A stretch of DNA of 64,000 bases, from NCBI RefSeq assembly GCF_937888285.1, contig NZ_CALART010000032.1:34425-98424 (forward strand), read 5' to 3'. Every line of letters starts with the position of its first letter. The first letter of the stretch is position 1. The stretch is from an uncultured Aquimonas sp. (GTDB lineage: Bacteria; Pseudomonadota; Gammaproteobacteria; Xanthomonadales; Xanthomonadaceae). Positions 52,701 to 60,985 of this stretch are shown one piece after another. The notes beneath the pieces were generated by a model. It was given only the letters and a program-made list of their open reading frames with translations, was not told where the DNA came from and did no database searches. A program made the translations under genes and the position numbers.

Positions 52701-53311
52701 ACACCTTCCTCGTGCGGATGTGGAACCCTCGCACCCAGGGCTGGGCCAACATCGAATCGCGCGGCGAACTCCTCTGGAACGGCACCGGCAACATGGACGG
52801 CTGCAGCAACTTCTCGGGCATGCAGCGCTGGGAGATCTGGGCCAATCTGTTCGTGGGCAGCCCGGGCAGCGCCTCCTGGAACCTGAGCCAGGAAGGCGGC
52901 GTGTTCAGCGGTGACTACAGCGGCTTTGAAAGCTCCAACCGGGTGGGCGCCGAGTTCGACATCGAGGCCGGCTTCATCGCCAAGGTGCAGGCCGGCGCCG
53001 CCTACGAGTACAGCTTCGGCGTCACAGAAGAGGTGCAGACTGTGCAGTACTGGGGCGAGGGGCTGGAAATGGGCGGCACCATTGGCGGCTTCGCGCCGGA
53101 GTACTCCAACCTCGTGAGCACCTGCCGCTACACGCCGCGGCCCTATGCCTACCGGCTGATGGACTACTCGAACACCGGCTACGAGCACACCATCTTCGTG
53201 GTCGACTACGTGGTGCGCCAGGGGTCGTCGAGCTGGCAGCGCGACAACGTGCCCGAGGTCTGCCTCAACATCCAGCGGCCGCCGGAGATCTTCGCCAACG
53301 GCTTCGAGTGA
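49787..53311 (+). CDS. Exported FG-GAP / PKD / discoidin (F5/8C) protein with FxNGFE C-terminus
   Basis: This 1174-aa protein has a Sec signal (FLPFLMLLNLAAAASAAPA, cleavage near residue 21). FG-GAP-like repeats follow (about 110-420: DADLNGDGRDELVTV, AADLDGSKDGKQELAIL, DMDRQGVAEIMTLV further on). A PKD domain (about 433-507) has SRRWDFGDGSGP and PTYTFP. Residues about 672-762 and 1038-1122 are two similar modules of alternating Gly/Ser/aromatic strands (VGVSAGFEAAGFGLESSLK; VGAEFDIEAGFIAKVQAG), each followed by a CxY segment, which suggests amphipathic beta-hairpins. Between them lies a discoidin domain (about 812-953: YVQIDLGEVQDISNIRVFP, GRYVRLQHPG). The end is EIFANGFE. It is monocistronic between two strong hairpins. 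A carbohydrate-binding or membrane-inserting role is possible but unproven. Confidence 0.83.
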   Translation: MKTFLPFLMLLNLAAAASAAPAEQAPLRVGVDPEWLPRFATEGSSSIACSTSPFGRYATLGEDAEYVNFIASTNQLRSLQVFAPGPSNGNVLVQEFSGELLQTGNVAGSTFLTAVDADLNGDGRDELVTVHRSDVNGGLRLGVFRRGTNGNVTLQQTWNLARTFSHVEIVAADLDGSKDGKQELAILLQANGTGGNALEVYVLTGNAQGLIAEDTSGAWAGRWVLPGAFPLSSLAVGDLLLTGREQMLVVNESGSGGTRALNYHLLEFRPSTSALPVGSGNVQIGSRSFVTTLGTSFDIDDGAGVSGVSINQLRRIKALAGDVVDSAAAELMVLVLVEGSSNFNQLFARMHHFIAVRDVDNTIVDIQMYRRSEQKPWDSSFAVSGQNQGALIKFDAAFANMDLISPSEFVMAFAEGQDNRLKVQAHKANVDMTAGFQWQRNGRTVSFTDRSTGRIASRRWDFGDGSGPLTDLDPTYTFPGTATSFTVKLTVIGFNSQIETREHVVTLGPTDPTSGGAGPQTRYALNTTPAYSASLAVDSASDLNQLSLAVGDMDRQGVAEIMTLVNDRSLQLIRSVWRLQNTANPASFAGRHLFTQTSGLDSNARLKVLAADTDGDSVRAVLGADCRQLEEPQVRQLVWHPPYFERLQGEAEKLAAFGESTSGQTSTEKRAGSFTSHDVSTYVGVSAGFEAAGFGLESSLKATAGYNYQSTFGSIHGSENAFALNQGFSSSLGEALMVVEENTFRCYSYDIRREATGIVPDSGLRMCEVIDDTRGISATTADFWDTVIPAANGSETPPAQWTPLHRDWASLSLFQAATTNVTPVAGSAASVTDGRFSTPLTSQANVSRPYVQIDLGEVQDISNIRVFPTANQAIRLRGFRVFVSETPMTGDAIPGGAGVSIFAPETVDDMAFDRWNIHTRSAGGQMLRGRYVRLQHPGTATLDVTQIQVFGDVHVEPPRYPQGACDPNRSDNTFLVRMWNPRTQGWANIESRGELLWNGTGNMDGCSNFSGMQRWEIWANLFVGSPGSASWNLSQEGGVFSGDYSGFESSNRVGAEFDIEAGFIAKVQAGAAYEYSFGVTEEVQTVQYWGEGLEMGGTIGGFAPEYSNLVSTCRYTPRPYAYRLMDYSNTGYEHTIFVVDYVVRQGSSSWQRDNVPEVCLNIQRPPEIFANGFE

Positions 53312-53331
53312 GGGGGCGAACACGGCTGAAG

Positions 53332-53363
53332 CACGGGCCCGGCGCGCGAGCGCCGGGCCCGTG
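53332..53363 (+). terminator. Strong GC-rich hairpin after the discoidin protein gene
   Basis: CACGGGCCCGGCG (53332-53344) and CGCCGGGCCCGTG (53351-53363) form a perfect 13-base stem with a six-base loop, 21 bases after the stop codon. No U-tract follows (TCGCATC), so it is a likely but imperfect terminator. Confidence 0.6.
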
Positions 53364-53513
53364 TCGCATCTGCATCCGCGGGCTTCACGTCCGGCGGGCT
53401 TTCATGTGCGTGAAGGCTTCAACGCGCGGGAGCGCCAGTGCAGTCCGCGGGGCACCCGATCTGTTCCATTGGCGCAGGGGCTGCCACCGGCAGTCGCGTA
53501 ATGCTCCGCTTTC

Positions 53514-53534
53514 GAATCCCGAATCCCGAATCCC
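53514..53534 (+). repeat. GAATCCC heptamer tandem (3 copies)
   Basis: Three exact GAATCCC copies end 12 bases before the start codon of the lipoprotein hydrolase, where its ribosome site would be. The same heptamer forms the array at the right edge of the window. Confidence 0.85.
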
Positions 53535-53546
53535 GGCTCCCCATCC

Positions 53547-54317
53547 ATGCGCCTGACCTCAACACTCGCCCTGTTCCTGCCGCTGCTGCTCGCCGGCTGC
53601 TTCAACCTCGGTGATCGCCGCGAGCCGATCCCCTACGAAGCCTTTCCGGGCCGCGGCGAAGCCGACCGCAAGACCCTGGTGATCGTGCTGCCGGGGCGAG
53701 CCGACAATGTCGAGGTGATGCGCGAATTCGGCGTGGCGCAGGCCATCCAGGCCGGATGGCCGGAGGTCGATGTCTGGCTGACCTCAGCGACGCTGGCCTA
53801 CTACACCGATGGTGGGCTGCCCGAGCGCGTGCGCGAGCGCTTCATCGAGCCCGCCCGCGCGCAGGGCTACGAGCGCCTGATCCTGATGGGCGCGTCGATG
53901 GGTGGCATGGGCAGCCTGGTGGTCGACGAGGCGCATCCCGGCGTGTTCGAGCACCTGGTGCTGATGGCGCCCTACCTGGGGCGGAAGCGGGTCATGCGCG
54001 AAGTGGAAAGCGCCGGCGGCATCCGCCGCTGGCAGCCCGGCCCCAAGCCCGAACTCGTCGATCGCAGCAACTTCGACCGCGAGCTGCTCTGGCGGCAGGT
54101 CGCGAACTACGCCGCCGATCCGGCGCTGCGCCAGCGCGTCTGGCTGGCGTACGGCGAGGAGGATCGCCTGGCCGCCACCGTGCCGCTGATCGCGCCGGCG
54201 CTGGAGCCGGCGCAGATCCTGCCGCGCCCGGGTGGTCACAAGTGGGTGGTCTGGAATGCCGCCGCTACCGAAATCTTCGCCCGGCTGCGCGCCCAAGCCC
54301 TTTCGACGGCAGGTTGA
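53547..54317 (+). CDS. Alpha/beta hydrolase-fold lipoprotein
   Basis: The 256-aa protein has a lipoprotein signal (LALFLPLLLAGC, lipobox LAGC near residue 18). The mature part has alpha/beta hydrolase marks: LVIVLPGRADN (oxyanion strand), LILMGASMGGMGSL with the nucleophile elbow GASMGG (about residue 116), a probable acid in AYGEEDRL, and a C-terminal GGHKW carrying the likely catalytic His. The substrate is unknown. The GAATCCC array just upstream leaves no clear ribosome site, so expression may depend on it. Confidence 0.83.
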   Translation: MRLTSTLALFLPLLLAGCFNLGDRREPIPYEAFPGRGEADRKTLVIVLPGRADNVEVMREFGVAQAIQAGWPEVDVWLTSATLAYYTDGGLPERVRERFIEPARAQGYERLILMGASMGGMGSLVVDEAHPGVFEHLVLMAPYLGRKRVMREVESAGGIRRWQPGPKPELVDRSNFDRELLWRQVANYAADPALRQRVWLAYGEEDRLAATVPLIAPALEPAQILPRPGGHKWVVWNAAATEIFARLRAQALSTAG

Positions 54318-54351
54318 CCTACCGGGCGTCCCGCGCAGGGCCTGCGGGCTC

Positions 54352-54511
54352 CTAGGGAAGCTCTGATTTATCGGAGCTTCCCGTGCGCCATGGATGGCGC
54401 GCTCGCGAATCAAGCATGCATGTGCTTGATTCAGCGCGAGTGAGTCCGGACCTGCGCCGGACTCACGACGTCTGAAGAACTGCAGGATGGAGTTCTTCAG
54501 ACCTTCCCTAG
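54352..54511. repeat. Multi-hairpin structured intergenic element
   Basis: The element is bounded by CTAGGGAAG (54352-54360) and CTTCCCTAG (54503-54511). Inside are five consecutive hairpins. Stem 1: 54355-54366 with 54371-54382, 12 pairs with one T-G wobble. Stem 2: 54385-54390 with 54395-54400. Stem 3: 54402-54416 with 54423-54440, 15 pairs with a three-base bulge. Stem 4: 54440-54449 with 54457-54466, 10 perfect pairs. Stem 5: 54470-54481 with 54491-54502, 12 perfect pairs. Nearly every base is paired. It lies between the convergent hydrolase and antiporter genes. It may be a mobile palindromic repeat, a structured RNA or a bidirectional terminator. Confidence 0.8.
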
Positions 54512-54546
54512 CGGGGCGCGGCATTCCTGTTGCTGCCGGACGGGCG

Positions 54547-55746
54547 TCAACCCCCTGTGCCCAGCCAGCGCCTCAGCTTGGGCGTCACCACCGGAATGGT
54601 CAGCATGGTGCTGGCGACTGCCATCAGCAGCAGGGCGGTGAAGGTCTCTGAGGTGATGATCGCCTTGTCCAGCAGGATGTTGGCGAAAATGATCATGATC
54701 AGGGCCTTGGTCTGCAGCAGCCAGCCGATCAGCGAGGCTTCGCCGGGCTGCCACTTGAGGATGCGACCGGCCAAGTGCACACCCGCCAGCTTGCCGGACA
54801 CCGAGGCCACCAGCAGCAGGGCGCCGGCGATAAAGACGGTGGTGCCGCCCACGTCCCAGTTGGTGCGCAGACCGGTCGACAGGAAGAACACCGGCATGAT
54901 CACCAGCAGCACGTGGTGGCGCAGCAGATCCATGCGCTCCTGGTTGAACCAGCGCGCGTCCATCACCGCGCCTGACAGGAAGGCGCCGACCATGTAGTGC
55001 AGGCCCGCCCAGTCGGCGATCAGGCCATTGACCGCCAGCCAGATCAGACCGACATACCAGCGGTCGCGCTCGGCCAACCAGCGCATGAGGCGGCGGAACA
55101 GCCAGGCGGCAACGATGAAGCCGATGAGGTAGACGGCCTGGCGGCCGATCCGCGTCCAGTCGAGCAGGATCAGGGCCAGCACGCCCCAGATCGCGATGTC
55201 ATCGAGGCTGGCGTAGCGCAGCACGCGCTGCCCCAGCGGCTCGCGCAGGATCTCGAGCTTCTCCATGAACAGGATCAGGATCGGCAGCGCGGTGACGGCG
55301 CAGGCCATGCCGACGCCGGCGACGAACTGCCAGGTCTGCGCCTGCGGGCCCATCCAGCCGGCGTTCCACGACAGCATGACCGCTGCCGCCGCGCAGCCGA
55401 ACAGCAGGGGCATGCCCAGCGCCAGGCCGGCGGTCACGCTGGTCTCGCCGCGCTTCGCCCAGGCCTCTTCCAGATCGAGCTCGATGCCGGCGATCCAGAC
55501 GAAGATCATCACCGCCCACCAGGCCACACCGTTCAGCGCCGTCACCACCTCGGGGGTGAAGACGAAACGGTAGTAGTCGGGAAAGGCCGCACCCAGTACG
55601 CCCGGCCCCAGCAGGATGCCGGTGATGATCTGCACCACCACCAGCGGCGCGTAGTATTCGGTGCGGCCGACCCGCCAGATCAGGAACGGCACGGCGAAGA
55701 TCAGCACCATGGCGATCAGGTAGAGCTCGGTGGTGGTGATGTGCAT
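54547..55746 (-). CDS. Cation:proton antiporter, CPA2 family
   Basis: The 399-aa membrane protein has about 11-12 transmembrane helices. GILLGPGVLG, FVWIAGIELDLEEAW, ACAVTALPILI and ASLDDIAIWGVLALILLD match the Na+/H+ exchanger domain of CPA2 (KefB/Nha-like) carriers, with the paired Asp (DD) of the transport site. VGAFLSGAVM and FFLSTGLRTNW also fit. There is no C-terminal RCK/TrkA nucleotide-binding domain, so it is a bare transporter and may be a Na+ or K+/H+ antiporter. ATG 55746 is the first Met. It is leftward and ends beside the multi-hairpin element. Confidence 0.9.
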   Translation of the reverse strand: MHITTTELYLIAMVLIFAVPFLIWRVGRTEYYAPLVVVQIITGILLGPGVLGAAFPDYYRFVFTPEVVTALNGVAWWAVMIFVWIAGIELDLEEAWAKRGETSVTAGLALGMPLLFGCAAAAVMLSWNAGWMGPQAQTWQFVAGVGMACAVTALPILILFMEKLEILREPLGQRVLRYASLDDIAIWGVLALILLDWTRIGRQAVYLIGFIVAAWLFRRLMRWLAERDRWYVGLIWLAVNGLIADWAGLHYMVGAFLSGAVMDARWFNQERMDLLRHHVLLVIMPVFFLSTGLRTNWDVGGTTVFIAGALLLVASVSGKLAGVHLAGRILKWQPGEASLIGWLLQTKALIMIIFANILLDKAIITSETFTALLLMAVASTMLTIPVVTPKLRRWLGTGG

Positions 55747-55837
55747 GCGATGCTTGGTCTGAGCTTGGTTGGAAACGGGCTGAGCAGAGGTGCAACAAGG
55801 GCGCGAAAGGTAGGTCGAACGCGCCCCTAAAGCGAGA

Positions 55838-55868
55838 GAGCCGGCGGACGCTGGGCGTCCGCCGGCTC
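55838..55868 (-). terminator. Hairpin terminator of the choice-of-anchor-D gene
   Basis: GAGCCGGCGGACG and CGTCCGCCGGCTC form a perfect 13-base stem with loop CTGGG. It lies 25 bases past the stop codon of the leftward gene ending at 55894. On the minus strand it is followed by TCTCGCTTTAGG, a weak U-tract. Confidence 0.7.
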
Positions 55869-55893
55869 CCGGTTCACGCGTCCAACATTGGGC

Positions 55894-57432
55894 TCAGTTG
55901 CGGCGTGCGTAGGCGAACGCCGCGAAGCCGAGGGTCAGCAGGGCGAGCACGACCAGGCTGAAGGAGCCGCTCGCCGGAACCACCGCAGGGCGCGGTGCGG
56001 CGCCAGAAACACCCGTGCCCGAGAGGGTGAAGGTGGGGCTGCCGCCGTTGCTGGTCACCGTCAGGGGCTGCGAGAAGCTGCCGAGTGCCGTCGGGCTGAA
56101 CGCGTAGATCAGGGTGCAGCTGGCGCCCGCGGCAAGGCTGATCGGAGTCGCACTGCAGGTGCCGCCCGAGCGCGTGAACGGCGCGGTGGGAGCGGTGATC
56201 GCAGTAATCGACAGCGCCGAGCCGCCCGTGTTGCTGAGTGTGACGGTGGCATTGCCCGAGGCCGACACAGCGATGTTGCCGAAGTTGAGCGCGCTGGCGC
56301 TCAGCGATGCCACCGGCGCGCCCACGCCCGCGCCCTGCAGGGTGAAGCTGGGGTTGCCACCGTTGCTGGTGATCGCGATCGACTGGCTGGAGTTCGTCGC
56401 TGACGTCGGAGTGAAGCTGTAGGTCAGAGTGCAGCTGGCCGCCGGTGCCAAAGCGATCGGTGTGGCGCCGCAGGTGCCGCCCGTCGCCGTGAAGGGAGCG
56501 CTGGCAGCGCCGATCGCGGTGATGCTGAGGCCTGCAGTGCCTGTGTTGCTGAGCGTGAGCGTGCCGTTGGCAGTCTGGCCGGTGACCACGCTGCCGAAAT
56601 CGACCGTGGAGGAGCTGAGGCTGAGGGTCGGCGTGCCGACCGGGCCGAGCAGCAGGAAGGGCAGGCCCTGCGCGGGCGTGCCAGTGCCTGTGTCGAGCAG
56701 GGGGCCCCACGTCGCGCTGGTGCCGATGAACTGCTGGGCGTTGCCAGTCACTGCCTGGCCGACGATGGTGATCGGAGGCGCCCACGGCCCGGAACCCAAG
56801 GTGCCGTCGGACTGCCAGTCCAGCCAGTAGGTCCCCGCCGCCAGCGTCAGGCCGCCCAGATTGACCGTCTGCGCCATGATGGGGCGCGAAGTGTCCGTCG
56901 TCGTGGTTTCGGTCACGCGATAGGCATTGGTCCACGCCGTGGAAGTCATCCGGTTGGTGGTCGTATCGCCGAACACGATATTGCTGCCCATGGCGCCGGG
57001 CGGGCCGTCCCAGATACGGACATTGACTGCCGTGATCGTCGAGGTCGTTGTGGAGCCGGTCTGGTAGGCGTACAGCACGGCACAGTTGAGCGTCCAGCCA
57101 CCAGCGGGCACCACGAACTCGTCAGCGACACGATTGTTGGCGGCAGCTGCGGCCTGGTGTCCAGCGCCCAGCGTGGCCATTCCCAATGAGCTGTTCTGCA
57201 GCGTGCTGAGATTCGCCCCACCGGGGCCGGTGCCGGTCGCGGTGATCCATGGACCGTTGTTATAGATCTCGCTGCCGCAGGCCGGAACCCCTTCCGGATT
57301 GACGCCGCCGTTGGGGTTGAGCGGAGAGGCCACCGAAACCAGCGGCTCCGCGGGGTTGAACACTTCAGCGTTCTGGGCGTACACGGCGCTGGCGAGCACC
57401 AGGGCCAGGGAACACAAGGCGATGCGTTTCAT
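55894..57432 (-). CDS. Exported choice-of-anchor D protein with C-terminal membrane anchor
   Basis: The 512-aa protein begins MKRIALCSLALVLASAVYAQ, a Sec signal. The next 230 residues form a beta-rich, Thr-rich domain of unknown type (AAGTYWLDWQSDG). Two choice-of-anchor-D (Ig-like) repeats follow (about residues 258-365 and 366-475), each with VDFGSV or LNFGNI, TLSNTG, APFT, GGTC and AGASCTL. The end is a Ser-rich stretch, one transmembrane helix (LVVLALLTLGFAAFAY) and ARRN, again the layout of a PEP-CTERM-like sorting tail. ATG 57432 was chosen for the signal. It is probably a surface protein. The 254 bases upstream, before the ABC transporter stop, hold its promoter, which I could not define. 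Confidence 0.82.
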   Translation of the reverse strand: MKRIALCSLALVLASAVYAQNAEVFNPAEPLVSVASPLNPNGGVNPEGVPACGSEIYNNGPWITATGTGPGGANLSTLQNSSLGMATLGAGHQAAAAANNRVADEFVVPAGGWTLNCAVLYAYQTGSTTTSTITAVNVRIWDGPPGAMGSNIVFGDTTTNRMTSTAWTNAYRVTETTTTDTSRPIMAQTVNLGGLTLAAGTYWLDWQSDGTLGSGPWAPPITIVGQAVTGNAQQFIGTSATWGPLLDTGTGTPAQGLPFLLLGPVGTPTLSLSSSTVDFGSVVTGQTANGTLTLSNTGTAGLSITAIGAASAPFTATGGTCGATPIALAPAASCTLTYSFTPTSATNSSQSIAITSNGGNPSFTLQGAGVGAPVASLSASALNFGNIAVSASGNATVTLSNTGGSALSITAITAPTAPFTRSGGTCSATPISLAAGASCTLIYAFSPTALGSFSQPLTVTSNGGSPTFTLSGTGVSGAAPRPAVVPASGSFSLVVLALLTLGFAAFAYARRN

Positions 57433-57686
57433 GCGGAATCCATTGTTGGAAAGGTGAGGAACCCGGCTGGCGCATGGCAGCGGTCTGGCCGCGGACCGTG
57501 CCGCTGCCATCACCTGCGTTTCTGTGAGCCCCCGAGGCTGGTCCGCGCGGGCCCTCCACTGGCCGCGCGTCGCGCGATCATCCCAGAATCCGCGCAAATC
57601 CAAAACGTGGACAGTTGTAGCAAATTGTCACGATCGCGGGCTGTCTTTCTCGATCTGCCAAGGCCGGTGGCGGGGCTGAGCGCCGC

Positions 57687-59456
57687 TCACGCGGCGAACT
57701 GCAGCCGTGCGAGTTCCGCATACAGCCCACCCTGCGCCATCAACTGATCGTGCGTACCGGTGGCCACGATGCGGCCGGCGTCCAGCACGACGATGCGGTC
57801 GGCGCGGCGCACGGTGGCGAGGCGATGCGCGATGACCAGCGTGGTGCGGCCGCGCATCAGCCGCTCCAGCGCCTGCTGGATCGCGCGCTCGCTTTGTGCG
57901 TCCAGCGCGCTGGTGGCCTCGTCGAGCAGCAGGATCGGTGCGTCCTTCAGCAAGGCGCGGGCGATCACCAGACGCTGCTGCTGGCCGCCGGACAGACGCA
58001 CGCCGCGCTCGCCGAGGAAGGTTCGGTAGCCCTCGGGCAGCGCGCTGATGAACTCATGCGCCTCGGCGCTGCGTGCGGCTTCGATGACTTCCGTTTCCGT
58101 GGCGTCCAGCCGGCCATAGCGCAGGTTGTCGAGCGCATCGGCGCCGAACAGCAGCGGGTCCTGTGGCACCAGGGCGATGTGCTCGCGCAGCTGCTGCGGG
58201 TCGAGCTGGCGCAGGTCGATGCCGTCGACCTCGATGCCGCCGGCTTCGGGGTCGTGGAAGCGCAGCAGCAGCTGCAGCACCGTGCTCTTGCCCGCACCGG
58301 AGGGCCCGACCAGGGCCACGGTTTCGCCCGGCTGGATCTCCAGCGAGAACTCGCTGAGCGCCGCTGCATCGGGCCGGCTCGGGTAATGGAAGCCGACGTT
58401 CCGGAAGGCGATGTGGCCGCGGAGCGGCGAGGGCAGGAGCTGCGGCGAGAAAGGTGCCTTGATCTTCGCCTGCTCGGCCAGCAGCTCGTTGATCCGCGCC
58501 ATGCCGCCAGCGGCGCGCTGGACCTCGGCCCAGACTTCGGTGAGCGCGCCGACCGAACCGGCGCCGATCACCGCATACAGCACGAACTGGCTCAACAGGC
58601 CCGCGCTCATCGTCCCCGCGATCACATCCTTGGCGCCGATCCACAGCACCGCGGTGATCGCGCCGAAGATCAACACGATCACCGCGGCCGTCAGCCCCGC
58701 CTGGGTGCCGATGCGGCGGCGTGCGGCCGACAGTGCGGTGCCCACGGCGCCGGCGAAGCGCTCGGACTCATGCGATTCGCGGGCGTGGCTCTGCACCGTG
58801 TGGATGGCGTTCAGGGTTTCGCTGGCGCGGGCGTTGGCGTCGGCCACGCGGTCCTGCGCCTCGCGCGACAGCTTGGACACGCGGCGACCGAAGAACACGA
58901 TCGGCAGGATGATCAGCGGAATACCAATGGCCGCGAAGCCGGCCAGGCGCGGGCTGGTCAGCGCCAGCGCCACGCTGCTGCCGATGAAGGTGACGAAGCT
59001 GCGCAGGGCCACCGACGCGCTGGAGCCGACCACGGTGCGCAGCAGTTCGGTGTCGGCCGAAAGCCGCGAGACCAGCTCGCCCGAGCGGGTGCGTTCGAAG
59101 AACTCGATGTCCAGCCGCAGCAGTCGTGCGTACAGGCTGCGCCGCAGATCCGCGATGACTTTCTCGCCGAGCAGGCTGACGAAGAAGAAGCGCAGCGCCG
59201 TGGCCACCGCCAGCAGCACCGCGACCGCCAGCAGTCCCAGGAACCAGCGATCCACCGCTGCCGGATCCTCGCCGGCGAAGCCGCGGTCGATCATGAAGCG
59301 CACCGCCACCGGCAGGCTCAGCGTGGCGAGGCTGGACAGGGCCAGCGCGCCCAGCCACAGCGCCACGAGGCCGCGATAGGGACGCACATAGGGCCAGAGC
59401 TGGCGCAGCGGGGCGGCGGCACCGAAGCCGGCGCGCTTGGGGGTATCGGTGCTCAT
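57687..59456 (-). CDS. MsbA-like ABC exporter (fused membrane and ATPase domains)
   Basis: This 589-aa half-transporter has six transmembrane helices (about residues 25-320), with LLRLDIEFFERTRSGELVSRLSADTELLR as the conserved cytoplasmic loop. The ATPase domain carries Walker A GPSGAGKST (about 390), a Q-loop in LVPQDPLLF, the signature LSGGQQQR, Walker B ILLLDEATSALD, and a switch His in VIAHRLATV. It works as a homodimer, probably moving lipids, peptides or drugs; the substrate cannot be told. ATG 59456 removes an Arg/Pro-rich extension. It is divergent from rlmD. Confidence 0.92.
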   Translation of the reverse strand: MSTDTPKRAGFGAAAPLRQLWPYVRPYRGLVALWLGALALSSLATLSLPVAVRFMIDRGFAGEDPAAVDRWFLGLLAVAVLLAVATALRFFFVSLLGEKVIADLRRSLYARLLRLDIEFFERTRSGELVSRLSADTELLRTVVGSSASVALRSFVTFIGSSVALALTSPRLAGFAAIGIPLIILPIVFFGRRVSKLSREAQDRVADANARASETLNAIHTVQSHARESHESERFAGAVGTALSAARRRIGTQAGLTAAVIVLIFGAITAVLWIGAKDVIAGTMSAGLLSQFVLYAVIGAGSVGALTEVWAEVQRAAGGMARINELLAEQAKIKAPFSPQLLPSPLRGHIAFRNVGFHYPSRPDAAALSEFSLEIQPGETVALVGPSGAGKSTVLQLLLRFHDPEAGGIEVDGIDLRQLDPQQLREHIALVPQDPLLFGADALDNLRYGRLDATETEVIEAARSAEAHEFISALPEGYRTFLGERGVRLSGGQQQRLVIARALLKDAPILLLDEATSALDAQSERAIQQALERLMRGRTTLVIAHRLATVRRADRIVVLDAGRIVATGTHDQLMAQGGLYAELARLQFAA

Positions 59457-59600
59457 CCGTGACCGGGCAGCTGACGAAAGGCGCGAGTGTAGGACAAGCG
59501 CACGTGGCTGCGTCCCGGTTGGGATCGGTGCGCGCCAGCAGCGTGGTTCGCAAGGCGTCACGCCGTGGGGGCCGAAGGGGCAGGGTGCCACCGAGCCTGC

Positions 59601-59606
59601 GATAAT
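59601..59606 (+). promoter_or_regulatory. Possible -10 box of rlmD
   Basis: GATAAT, preceded by TGC, matches an extended -10 box at five of six positions and lies 60 bases before the rlmD start. No good -35 box is visible, as is usual for extended -10 promoters. Confidence 0.4.
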
Positions 59607-59665
59607 CCGCGACCTGTCCCACACCGCCGCGGGCGCAAGCCGCCGCGGCGCAGCCACCGAGCCCC

Positions 59666-60982
59666 ATGACCCGACGCCAGCGCAAGCGCGACATCGAAGC
59701 CGAGATCATCGACCTGAGCCACGACGGCCGCGGGGTCGCCAAGCTGGACGGCAAGACCGTCTTCATCAGCGGCGCGCTCACCGGTGAGCGCGTGCGCGCA
59801 CACGTCCACACCAGCAAGAAGCACTTCGAGGAAGGCCATGTGCTGGAGGTGCTCCAAGCCTCGCCGCTGCGGGTCGATCCGCCGTGCCCGCATTTCGAGC
59901 TCTGCGGCGGCTGCTCGCTGCAGCACCTGAAGGCCGAAGCGCAGATCGAAGCGAAGCAGCACATCCTGCTGGAGAATTTCGAGCGCATCGGCCACGTCCG
60001 GCCCGCGACCGTGCTGCCGCCGCTCACCGATCAGCCCTGGGGCTATCGCCGCAAGGCGCGGCTGGGGGTGAAGTGGGTGCCCGCCAAGGAGCGCGCCATC
60101 GTGGGTTTCCGCGAGGCGCTGAAGCCGATGTATGTCGCCGATATCCACAGCTGCCGTGTGCTGGTGCCGCAGGTCGGCGAGCGCATCCACGAGCTGTCGG
60201 CGCTGGTGAGCTCGATGGATGCGCGCGAGCGCATCCCCCAGATTGAAGTTGCCGCCGGCGACGACGCCACCGCGCTGGTATTCCGCCATCTCGATGCGTT
60301 GTCCGCGGCCGATACCCAGCGCCTCATCGAGTTCGGCCAGCGCACGGGGCTGATGATCTACCTGCAGCCCGGCGGCAACGACAGCGTGCAGCCGCTGTGG
60401 CCAGCGGATGCGGCGCTGAGCTTCCGCATCCCAGCCGCTGACGTCGAGCTGGCCTTCCGCCCGCTGGACTTCGTGCAAGTCAATGCCGGCATGAACCAGC
60501 GCATGATCGCGCGCACCCTCGACCTGCTCGACCCGCAGCCGGGCGAGCGCGTGCTCGACCTGTTCTGCGGCCTGGGCAATTTCACCCTGCCGATCGCGCG
60601 GCGTGCGGCGCAGGTCGTCGGCGTGGAGGGCGAGGCCGGGCTGGTGGCGCGCGCGCGCGACAACGCCCGCGCCAATGGCATCACCAATGCCGAGTTCTTT
60701 GCCGCCGATCTCAGCCAGGACCTGCGCGGCGAGGCCTGGGTCAAGCAGGGCTTCGACAAGCTGCTGCTGGATCCGCCGCGCACCGGCGCCGACGCCTGCA
60801 TTCCGCAGCTGCCGCTGGAGGGCGTCCGGCGCATCGTCTACGTCTCCTGCCACCCGGGCTCGCTGGCGCGCGATGCCGGCATCCTGGTGCGCGAGCATGG
60901 CTACCGGCTGGTCTCGGCTGGCGTGATGGACATGTTCCCGCATACGGCGCATGTCGAATCGATCGCCCTGTTCGAGCGCTGA
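59666..60982 (+). CDS. rlmD: 23S rRNA (uracil1939-C5)-methyltransferase RlmD
   Basis: RlmD methylates U1939 of 23S rRNA using S-adenosylmethionine. The 438-aa protein has an N-terminal TRAM-like domain (AEIIDLSHDGRGVAKLDGKTVFI), a [4Fe-4S] cluster set at Cys74, Cys80, Cys83 and Cys163 (CPHFELCGGC; HSCRV), the SAM-binding motif VLDLFCGLGNFTLPIA, and LLLDPPRTGA. The catalytic Cys lies in VYVSCHPGSLARD (about residue 394). All expected elements are present. It is followed three bases later by nagZ. Confidence 0.95.
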   Translation: MTRRQRKRDIEAEIIDLSHDGRGVAKLDGKTVFISGALTGERVRAHVHTSKKHFEEGHVLEVLQASPLRVDPPCPHFELCGGCSLQHLKAEAQIEAKQHILLENFERIGHVRPATVLPPLTDQPWGYRRKARLGVKWVPAKERAIVGFREALKPMYVADIHSCRVLVPQVGERIHELSALVSSMDARERIPQIEVAAGDDATALVFRHLDALSAADTQRLIEFGQRTGLMIYLQPGGNDSVQPLWPADAALSFRIPAADVELAFRPLDFVQVNAGMNQRMIARTLDLLDPQPGERVLDLFCGLGNFTLPIARRAAQVVGVEGEAGLVARARDNARANGITNAEFFAADLSQDLRGEAWVKQGFDKLLLDPPRTGADACIPQLPLEGVRRIVYVSCHPGSLARDAGILVREHGYRLVSAGVMDMFPHTAHVESIALFER

Positions 60983-60985
60983 GCG

